The notes under the pieces were generated by a model. The model was not told the DNA's origin. It searched no databases and saw only the letters and a list, made by a program, of their open reading frames with translations. The position numbers were made by a program, and so were the translations under genes. Shown piece by piece: positions 10,367 to 18,668 of a DNA stretch of 64,000 nt; position 1 is the first letter of the stretch, and the number at the start of each line of letters is the position of its first letter. This stretch comes from Primula veris. Taxonomy: Eukaryota > Streptophyta > Magnoliopsida > Ericales > Primulaceae. The DNA is taken from NCBI GenBank assembly GCA_963682055.1, contig OY821750.1:7814501-7878500 (forward strand), in the 5' to 3' direction.

Positions 10367-11813
10367 TGTAACGACTCGGTTTATTAATTAATTATTTAGT
10401 AAGTGTTTTATAGTAAACGAACAACGAAACTTTTATTATTGTAAACTTGGTATCTTTCTACAATGATAAATTAAATAGTCTTGAGCTAAATGGTTAAATG
10501 AGAGGGAGGGAGGGCCCACACGTTTAAAGTAACGGGAGTCATTGCGTGCTTGTTGACAAGGATGTTTGCTTATATGTTTATTATTTATTTGCTAAATTTT
10601 TGAATCGTAGGTTGTTTATATTAGGATTGGTGTTATTGCCGATTTATGCTAATATTGTTATGATGATTATTACCTTGGTTTGACCCTATTTGTACAGTTG
10701 ACCGATTCTTGTTTGGATGATATAAAGACATATTAGTTAGTAATAGTTTATGACTATTTTATTGTGATGGTTATGTCGTTCATGTATTCGTGATTGATTG
10801 GAAGGAATTGACATATGTGGATGAATGATTATTTATTTTGTTTAATATGACAAGAGGAGTATTGTAGTACAAGCTAAGATTGTATATTTTGAAGGGTTTT
10901 AATACAAGACAAAGGCTAGAAATATTTATATCTATCCGAGGGTAGAGAGAGTAGAAGAATGGAAGAATATTAATAACAATTTATAGATTTAAAAAAAGAA
11001 ATTACGGTATGGTCTGAAAATACTTAAAATACTATTTTGATTGTCGTTTGTCTCTTCTTTAGTCGGGGACACTGGCATCACGAAAGGATATGTACAATTT
11101 CATAATGGCTTTATTCTATCACTTATCTGGGGGCACTGACGCCACGAATGGATAGGAACAGTACCTAACTATTGGGTAATTGATGATCATCGAAGGAAAA
11201 AAATAAATAAAGTGGAATCTAATTAAAAAAAAAATATTAACTATTTAAGTATTTCTTTTTTAACTTTGTAGTCTGAAGTAGGAAGAGAAGTTGTAGCAAT
11301 TATTACATTTTTTTATTATCGTCTATATTCGTACATTTATATTGTGGGTTACACATTGAGGCATTGATGGTTTGTCAGTACATCCGTGGGTGTGCCGGCT
11401 TATCTATATTGATGCGTGAAAATCACCGTTATAAATTTGTGACAGGTCTAGAAAGGAAAGGGCATTGCGGAATAGGACATTTGTTGCAGTGCATAGCATG
11501 GACGCGATTTTATTTCAGTTGTGATGTTTTCATCTTTAAAACTTTATGGAGGATCTTTTCCTTTGAGTTGTTTAGTTTTTCTATGTTTCAGACAATTGTG
11601 TTATTTCTATTTGAATTCGAGTTTTAAAGTTGTAGCCTATGGGCAAGTTTACTTTAAAAACTACTTTGAAAATGTTATTTTTCGGTTGCAGTAATTTTTT
11701 GTTTTAATAACGCTTGATGCCGTTTTATTTTTCAAAACATTTAATTGCTTATTTAAAATGTTCTACTTTTCAAAAGCTCACCCGTAACTTTTTATGGAAA
11801 CCGGGGCGTGACA
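10367..11813 (+). mobile_element. Solo LTR (Ty3/gypsy-like), module 1
   Basis: A 1447-bp block begins TGTAACGACTCGG and ends GGGGCGTGACA. It is flanked by perfect 5-bp duplications GAAGC (10362-10366 and 11814-11818). No internal retroelement sequence is present, so it is a solo LTR left by recombination between two LTRs. Its ends and several inner strings (GTTGTAGCCTA.GGGCAA, TCACCGTTA) resemble the LTR of the complete gypsy element in module 2, so the two are probably related families. The insertion is shared with module 2 and is therefore older than the duplication. An open frame inside it (11364-11627) is not a gene. Confidence 0.85.
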
Positions 11814-11962
11814 GAAGCTATGCATCTAAATAATCTCATATGCCGTTTTATTTTTCAAAACATTTAATTGCTTATTTAAAATGTTCTACTTTTCAAAAGC
11901 TCACCCGTAACTTTTTATGGAAACCGGGGCGTGACAGAAGCTATGCATCTAAATAATCTCAT
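11717..11962. repeat. 123-bp tandem duplication at the solo LTR end
   Basis: The last 97 bases of the solo LTR plus 26 bases of flank occur twice in tandem (11717-11839 and 11840-11962), nearly identical. Module 2 has a single copy, so this is a recent local duplication. It creates a second LTR end and GAAGC site that could be misread as another insertion. Confidence 0.88.
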
Positions 11963-12689
11963 CTTCTATACCAACCCAAAGTTACAAAGATGCAAATTGT
12001 AAATGAATGATGACTCGTGTAAAGTTCTTTTACTTAGCCTTGTTGGAACTAATAATAACTCTTATATTTTGGCTGATTAATTTATCTAGAGCTTAAATTT
12101 CATTGCAACGCTGCTACCACAATTATAAAAATCCCCAATCTTGTCACAGGCTACTAATAATCCTATGACGCAAACAAAGGTGGCCTTATATTTTGGCCGA
12201 TTAAATTATCTAGATCTTAAATTTCATTGCTACACTCTAACACAATTATAAAAATCCCAATCCTGTAATTTGGTTACATGAGTGCTTAGGTTTAAGTTAA
12301 GGTTTAGGTTTAAAAACTACATCACAACCACTTTCATAAGATTTTCATCAAAGCTTGCGGACCTTCGGTAACTCATCGTTACAATTGATTTGATTTGTTC
12401 TGTATATGAAAAAAAACCGTTCCCTAAAAAAGTTTTATTGCATATAATCCCATCACAGTGAAAATGAAGTTGGGAACAGAACATTGAAAGATTCTTGGCT
12501 TGAACATTATTGATTTTTATTTGTAGTTCTAAATCTAGCTAGTTTGAGCCTATTATGATCCAAATATTTGAGGAACCCCAACCATACAAAATTTCATCGT
12601 AATTGGACTACAGTTAAATTATGAAACATAATCTGGAATATATTTAAAAAGATCAGGAAATGGGAGTTCTAGAGGCATAGAAAGCTAAA
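11963..12689. other. Spacer with 85-bp direct repeats and telo-box-like motif
   Basis: No gene is seen. Two diverged direct repeats of about 85 bases lie at 12061-12147 and 12183-12268; both contain TTATATTTTGG and TTAAATTTCATTG. At 12286-12315 there are two TTAGGTTT motifs within a degenerate telomere-like stretch. Confidence 0.55.
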
Positions 12690-12952
12690 CACGATGCTAC
12701 TGCTATCTCAAGAAACGCCAACACATAGAACACTACAGAATCATGCAACATTATAACTATTTAGCATCCTTAGCTACAGAATCTTATTAATTGATGCTTC
12801 AAGAAGAACAATGGCATATACTATTATTTTTTACGTAGCCAAGTTGATGATGCGAAAATACATAAGAGGACAATAAAAGACATAACATCTTAGGTCACGA
12901 AAAATAAGCTAATTTTATTACTTTTACGCACATCGTCTTGTGTTCTTAGAGA
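12690..12952 (+). repeat. Inverted repeat A, module 1
   Basis: About 260 bases whose reverse complement matches 17533-17780 at roughly 80 percent by eye. Shared strings include AACACAAGACG, AAAAGTAATAAAATTAGCTTATT and TATATGCCATTGTTCT. The two copies flank the minus-strand MADS arm in opposite orientation. No coding potential or transposon ends are recognised. Confidence 0.7.
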
Positions 12953-13729
12953 CAAATTATTTATTCCTCTTGGAGGAGGGGATAGCTGCTCATCCACACC
13001 ATTAGTTGAATGTCAAGTGTGTTAATGGGCCACTAAATATTAATTAACCTTAAATAATCCAACTCATAACAACGAGATTACATTGAATCCAAGCACCAAA
13101 CATAGGATCACTATCAGGGGGACATGGTAGGGCACCATTAACAAAACCTAGCTTTTATTTAGCTCCTATAGAGATTTTCATAGCTCTTTTACAAGAATTG
13201 TAATTGGGGCCAGTTAATAAAGAGGAAACAAGTAGAGTACTAGTGTTCGCATTAGTTTCTACAAAGTAAGGATCATAGTGGTAATTTGGTGGGGAGGAAG
13301 ATTATTGTTATGATTATCAGTTTCAGACATTTTTCAAGATCATTGTCGTCAAATTATGTCTTAATCCCAAGACTTTGTGATTGGCTATATGAAAATCATA
13401 TGAAACAATCACGTTGGCTCGTTAAGTTTTCTTTTGATATTCTTTAATTACTATCTAAAACTAATTGTTCATAGTTTTCCTATATTAAAAAAAAAAAATT
13501 AAACGAACGAGTCGTTATAAAAAAAATACTCATCTTTTATTGATTACATGTTACAACGTATATGGATATGTAATTAAGCAGCTGGGTTTGAAATATAAAG
13601 AAGATCTAAAACCACTGAAAGGATATAAACACGAATAAGATAAAACAAAAACATAACAAAAATTACAAGACGCTAATTAAACATGCAAGGGATAAAACAT
13701 CGAAAATCTTGAGTAATAAAAAACAACAG

Positions 13730-14298
13730 CTAAAAAGGTGTATCTCCACATCCCTCATGATATAAAGCATTGGAGGTACCTCCATTGTTGTCATCTCCGA
13801 CAGGCATGAACAGCATCTCGGGCTCCTTAACTAACCGCGTAAGCTTATGCTCATTTTCATTATCGGTAAACTCTTGTGTCCTTTGCGTTGCTTCCAAGCC
13901 AAAATTTTCCTATGATTTTCTTCCTCCATAAGTGCAACTTCGTTACTACTTTCAAACTCACCCATCTTGCTTGAGCCCTCCCCCCTAGCCAACTTCTCAA
14001 CCATTTCACTAGCCTCCTTTGTATATCGATCGACCAACATATTTAGGGGGGCTAGATCTTCCATGCTTAAATATTTTACTTCACATCCGGTCAAACACCG
14101 GTACATCACCGCTCAAACATTGGGCCAGACCTCAGGTTGGTTCTCATGTGGGTTATATATGACCACACATACATCAATGTCACATAAGGTAGAGAGCTCA
14201 TGCTCTTTTTTCAGCAAGCCCTTATTTCTTTTCTTGTATGCTGCATTTATTCGGGCAACATCTTCAATAAAGGCAATTTTAACCTTCTTTTTGGGTAT
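13730..14298 (-). pseudogene. M-gamma MADS-box pseudogene (inverted paralogue), module 1
   Basis: Homologue of the MADS gene at 8999, on the opposite strand and converging with it. It carries the 156-bp in-frame deletion that is also in the module 2 inverted copy; this removes residues equivalent to 63-115. Three further lesions are specific to this copy. The start codon is ATA instead of ATG (14298-14296). A TGA replaces the Arg codon after WPNV (near 14106). A 1-bp loss near 13908 shifts the frame. No complete product is possible; the longest open piece (14109-13831) lacks the MADS domain. A reverse-strand AATAAA at 13541-13536 matches the poly(A) signal of the direct gene. The TRIM begins 46 bp upstream of the lost start. 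Confidence 0.88.
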
Positions 14299-14344
14299 GG
14301 CTACGTATGTATCATAGAAGCAAAGAATTGGAGTATATGGTTTC

Positions 14345-14922
14345 TGTAACGACCCAGTCCTTCGACCAGACCGCCACCATCTGCTTACTACTACTAATAT
14401 TGTCCGTCCGCTTTGGCCCGATTTTGTCCTCGGTTCTCGGGCACACGAGTTTAAAAGGCCTTGGTGATAGTAAGGAGGATTTTCTTAACATATATATCAT
14501 ATAGGTACTCACATATCTAGCCGATGCGGAACAAATACTTTCTCTTTACACCGGCATTTTTCTACAAAAATCCGAGTTCTTACACTCTTTCCCCCTTCAG
14601 GCATGACGTCCTCGTCGGGCACGTCGTCCTTCCAGGAGTGGTTCACACACCATTGGTTAGATAGTGGCTCTGATACCAATTGTAATGACCCGGTCCTCCG
14701 ACCAGACTGCCACCATCTGCTTATTACCACCAATATTGTCCGGTCCGCTTTGGCCCGATTTCGTCATCGCTTCTCGGGCCGCACGACTTTAAAAGGCCTT
14801 GGTGATAGTAAGGAGGGTTTTCTTAACTTATATACCATATAGGTACTCACATATCTAACCGATGCGGGACAAATATTTTCTCTTTACACCGGCATTTTCC
14901 TACGAAAATCCGGGTTCTTACG
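14345..14922 (-). mobile_element. TRIM (terminal-repeat retrotransposon in miniature), module 1
   Basis: Two direct repeats of about 240 bp (14345-14584 and 14681-14922) enclose only 96 bp. Read on the minus strand, the LTR runs TGTAAGAAC...GTTACA. A primer-binding site TGGTATCAGAGCCA (plus-strand 14665-14678) matches initiator tRNA-Met and lies two bases inside the 5' LTR. A polypurine tract GAAGGGGGAAAGAG (14585-14598) abuts the 3' LTR. There is no coding capacity, so an autonomous element must have moved it. The flanks share a short duplication, best read as GTTTC, and the outer terminus is CG instead of CA. The uninserted site is visible in the left arm near 8960. It is shared with module 2, so it predates the duplication. 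Confidence 0.88.
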
Positions 14923-15951
14923 GTTTCTATATTGTGAATATTTGCTTTTCTGGTTCGTTATTCTCTATATGGGCAATATTATTTATATATACTATCATGA
15001 TGAGAAACAATTAAATGCTCGGAGATATTTGAGATATTTCCATTGATAGTAGAAATTATGATGTGGAAAATAAGGTAAGGTATTTATTGTCTTTAAATAT
15101 GATATGATTTTTTAAAAATCAATTTAGGTTCAAGTCATTAATTGTTTCTTGTATATATTCTCAGCATGGGGCTTCTCCATTAATATACATTAATGGCCAA
15201 ACAAAATTAACCTTTCATAGCTTCAAAAACCCAACCAAAATTTAGCAGTGCAACCTCCCATATTCTACCAAGCTAGAAACCTCAAACATACTAGTTTTTT
15301 TTTAAAATTAAAAGTGGTGGATGCCCACATATTTTATTTATATTGAGTTTAATTTGATACTCCGACCTTATTACAATAAAAGAAATACGAGTGGATTGAA
15401 ACTGTAACATTTTAAACTTAAGGAACTCGAGTTAAATAACTTATTAATACATGCCCTGTGAAAGTAGTTGACTTTTAAAACTGTTATTCTCTTTCTCTTC
15501 TCCTCGCTTTATACTCTCTATTATTCACCGCTAACCAGAAACATCTCATCCTAGTGAGAGAGAGTACCACTTCCTTGCTTATTCTTGCACAATCTTGATA
15601 GCGATGCTTGATCTCTGTGAAAGATATGAAAAAAGGTGTCACTCTGTTTTATTCTTAAAACTTCATCTATTGTACTGATCTTATCAAACAATCCATGGCT
15701 ATGGTGACGGTGAACTGATTCAATGTAATATCATGTTCTATTATCCCAAAACTCTTATATATACCTATTTATAGCTATCGATATAATGACCGTCGTGCTC
15801 TTCTTCTTTTTTTCTAGATTGGAACCCGAGTAAATCAATCATGGTAGATGATGAGCAATCTCCAATCCTCGGATCTCTAATTCTCAGAAAATTTCAGATA
15901 AAACTCTTTTAATTCCCCCTTTATGTAACTTAAAAATGAAAAGAAACTTAA

Positions 15952-16323
15952 AAGCTAAAACCCAACTTATTCTCTCATACTAACACTTATTACCAAACAA
16001 CTACCATAATCCCCATAATCATAGGGATCATAGGTGAAACACAAAAATACTAGTTATTATATATAATAAATCATAAATTGACCCAAATATCTAAAAATCT
16101 TTTTGGCTAGAGCCCCTTACCAATTATCCTTTCTTTTTTCTCCTCCTTCAATTTCTTAACTTATTTTTGCAAATCTCCTAACTCATTTTCCAGATTAGAC
16201 TTTACACAATTTCCCCATATACCCATTCTTCCAATTCAGCAACTCTTTGAACATACCCTTGCAAAGTCACAAAAGACACATGATACTTGCATTCTTAATA
16301 TCATAATGTCCACAATATGCATG
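15952..16323. other. Interval before the eS25 retrocopy; possible decayed coding trace
   Basis: This region is absent from module 2. On the minus strand, 16290-16085 reads like a decayed Leu/Glu/Lys-rich coil (VAELEEWVYGE, LENELGDLQK) with stops and frame changes. No family could be assigned and it may be chance. The interval ends with the left target duplication of the retrocopy. Confidence 0.25.
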
Positions 16324-16854
16324 TTTTTTTTTTTTTGATTCAACAGACGGTCACATTAACAAAAACCCATAAATATAATCCAGCAAAATGAGTAGAAGCA
16401 AGAAAATGAAAACAAACAAGTACCAAAATCCATAGTCGTTCTAAAACAAACTTGATAATACGGAATCAATGAGAAAAACTAGGTGTTGGTGGCCCTGGTA
16501 TAGATCTGCTGGCTTGAATGAGTAGACACCATGCGGATGAGTCCTCTTGCCATCAGATCGTTAATCGCCTTTCTTGCCAGTGAACCGTTAACCCTCGTAC
16601 GATCGAGAGAATGGAAGGGGTGATGAGTTTGTATTTAGGGGTCTCTGAGAGAAGCTTGTCATAAGTGGCCTTGTCAAAGAGCGCCATGTTGTTCACCTTT
16701 TCCTTTTGCTTACCCTTGCTCCACTTCTTCTTCTTTTGCTTTCCTCCTCCGGATTTCGCGGGCTTGGATGATGGTGGCGGTGCCTTCTCCTTCTTCGGTG
16801 CCATTGGATTTGAGAGTGAGCGGCGGAGCTTTGATAGCGTCCACAATATGCATG
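16308..16854 (-). mobile_element. LINE-mobilised retrocopy with target-site duplications
   Basis: A 16-bp direct repeat GTCCACAATATGCATG flanks the block (16308-16323 and 16839-16854). Immediately inside the left repeat is a T run of about 13 on the plus strand (16324-16336), which is the poly(A) tail of a transcript inserted on the minus strand. The insert contains 5' UTR, intronless coding sequence and 3' UTR of eS25. Long duplications plus a poly(A) tail are the mark of LINE-type retroposition. Confidence 0.9.
16479..16804 (-). pseudogene. RPS25: Processed pseudogene of 40S ribosomal protein S25 (eS25)
   Basis: From ATG at 16804-16802 the frame begins [17 protein letters not shown], followed by the lysine-rich [18 protein letters not shown] and [11 protein letters not shown] segments typical of plant eS25, a small-subunit ribosomal protein of about 108 residues. 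After SILS (near 16602) one base is missing and the frame shifts. In the corrected frame the remainder ([28 protein letters not shown]) runs to a TAG at 16481-16479. The length is 326 nt where an intact gene would have 327. Absence of introns, the poly(A) trace and target duplications show it is a retrocopy. The near-perfect sequence implies recent insertion. It is present only in module 1. Confidence 0.93.
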
Positions 16855-17532
16855 TTGATGTTTTCTCTATTTCATCTTTGAGATAAATCTTCGAATTTTC
16901 CTAAAATTTTATGTCCACTATACAAATGAATAACGAACTAAAAGGCTTGGTCTCTTTCGGTAAATTAATGGAAATAGCTAATATGAAATGACTTATTTTT
17001 TGTCAAAACACGCATCAGTACTAGAACGAGGGATAATAAAAATGTTCTCGATTTAATTGCCTCCATCAGAGTTTGGCTACGATTTTCTCCATAAATTTGA
17101 TGTGAACAGTAAATTTGAAGTAAAGTTAAGGATAAATTAGGTATGTACACTTAAATAATCATCATGTGTTGGCAGTTGAGCCCCCATTACCCATTGTTAA
17201 ATCCCCGACTGCTTGAAAAGCATCTTCTTGTCGCAACAAACTGTTCAACTAAAAGCAGTACTACTCGAAACTCTGCTAATCCTTACGCCATATGGTGTAC
17301 CAAGAATGTCATCCGTATTCTTCATTTTTCCATCATGTGAATGAAACTCTTCTTGAGAAGTTATCATTCACTATAGGAATTAAGCTCTTTAGGGACCAAA
17401 AAGTTTGTCCCCGATATGACATCCATGAAGAAAAAAATTATTGTATTAAAAAAAAACCTAGTATGCGTATGGGCTGGACTGAAGTTAATGCAGCTTAACA
17501 TCGTAATAAACCTAGCAATTCATTCTAGGAAC
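16855..17532. other. Gene-free interval, specific to module 1
   Basis: Nothing coding is recognised. At 17155-17225 lies a stretch of about 75 bases (GTGTTGGCAGTTGAGCCCCC core) that recurs at 17862-17935 in direct orientation. Module 2 has only the second copy. Confidence 0.5.
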
Positions 17533-17780
17533 ACATTCTAAGAACACAAGACGCTGTTAGTAAAAGTAATAAAATTAGCTTATTCTTTGTGACCTAACAT
17601 GTTATGTTTCTTATAGTCCTCTTCTGTATTTCCGCACCGTCAACATGGCTACGTCAGAAACACTAGTATATGCCATTGTTCTACTTGAAGCATAAATTAA
17701 TGAGATTTTGTAGCTAAGGATGCTACAAAGTTTGAAATGTTGCATGATTATTTGTTGGCGATTCTTGAGATAGCGGTAAT
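17533..17780 (-). repeat. Inverted repeat A', module 1
   Basis: Reverse-complement partner of 12690-12952. It is followed by a GTGGG/CCCAC hairpin (17790-17804) and a run of about 10 A (17814-17823), which repeat A does not have. Confidence 0.7.
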
Positions 17781-17861
17781 AATAAAAATGTGGGTTTTCC
17801 CCACCAGTTATTTAAAAAAAAAACGATGTTACAGATAAATAACTATCTACAATTGAGTAAT

Positions 17862-17935
17862 CATCATGTTTTGGCAGATGAGCTCCCATTACCCATTGTT
17901 GAATCCGCCAGTACTGCTTGAAAACCTCGACTTGA
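17862..17935 (+). repeat. Direct repeat of 17155-17225
   Basis: About 75 bases including CATCATGTTTTGGCAGATGA and CCCATTACCCATTGTTGAAT match 17155-17225 with a few changes. The two flank inverted repeat A'. They may be remnants of a local duplication that also produced A'. Confidence 0.65.
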
Positions 17936-18009
17936 TACTATCCTATCTGTTTCTTTTTCGTTACATACACATATCTAGTTATATACATATATATTTAGCA
18001 TAGTAATAA

Positions 18010-18034
18010 GTATATATATATATATATATATATT
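18010..18034. repeat. AT microsatellite
   Basis: Short TA dinucleotide run. The module 2 equivalent (49269-49304) is longer. Confidence 0.8.
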
Positions 18035-18473
18035 TATTTATATGTTCTTGTTTATATGCATATATCATATATGTGGATCCAGTCATCCTCCTCTAAGACA
18101 AATATTTATAAAGCTATAGAGAAAATACAAATAGGTTACACGTTACTTTCAACTGTTTACTTACTTGAAATAATTACACAACACTAAATACATTCCTTAT
18201 ATGTTCTTCCTCTTTAATTATCAAATAAATTAATTGGTAAATGATCGCTTATAAATAATACGTTACAAACTACATAACAATTACAAGAGTAAAACCTTAT
18301 AACATTCCATACATACAGTACTATATATTTTACTTACAAGCTTGTGACAACATCAAATTAATAATTATGACCTTGCTAAAGTTTGAACGTTATTATACCC
18401 TCATTACTACTATTTATATGATTAAGACAAAATTTACAACTTTTGAAACCAACCATTAATAACTCCCAACTTT

Positions 18474-18668
18474 TGGACCGAACCGGACCGGTTTTTTTCG
18501 GTCCAGTTTCGATTTTTCGGTATTTTTCGGTTTTTTTTTGTTTCGGTCTTTTTCGGTTCGGTTTTATTGAAAACCGAAACCGACACGAAATTTTTTCGGT
18601 TTTTCTGTTTCGGTCTTTTTCGGTTCGGTTATCGGTCCCGTTTGGGTTTTTCGGTTTTTTGCCCAGCC
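18474..18668. repeat. CGGTTTTT-type degenerate minisatellite, module 1
   Basis: About 190 bases of degenerate TTTTTCGGT/TTCGGTTCGG units, ending TTTTTTGCCCAGCCCTA. That ending resembles (reverse complement) the GGGCTGGGCA terminus seen in some hAT-type plant elements, but no matching second terminus was found. An 87-codon frame here is an artefact of the repeat. Confidence 0.65.

Larger units (their letters stand above)
13340..15951 (-). repeat. Right arm of MADS inverted repeat, module 1
   Basis: Inverted copy of the MADS locus, interrupted by a TRIM element at 14345-14922. Its distal part (15680-15951) is missing from the left arm of this module but matches the reverse complement of 41274-41546 in module 2, so it shows the ancestral upstream region. 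The distal part contains no gene. Confidence 0.85.

Noticed and set aside
11840..11962. Apparent second LTR end and target site downstream of the solo LTR
   Set aside because: Explained by the 123-bp tandem duplication, not by another insertion.
13967..14317. 116-codon plus frame opposite the inverted MADS locus (and 47202-47552)
   Set aside because: Antisense shadow of the MADS pseudogene or gene.
14307..14842. Several short frames inside the TRIM LTRs
   Set aside because: They lie in LTR and primer-site sequence of a non-coding element.
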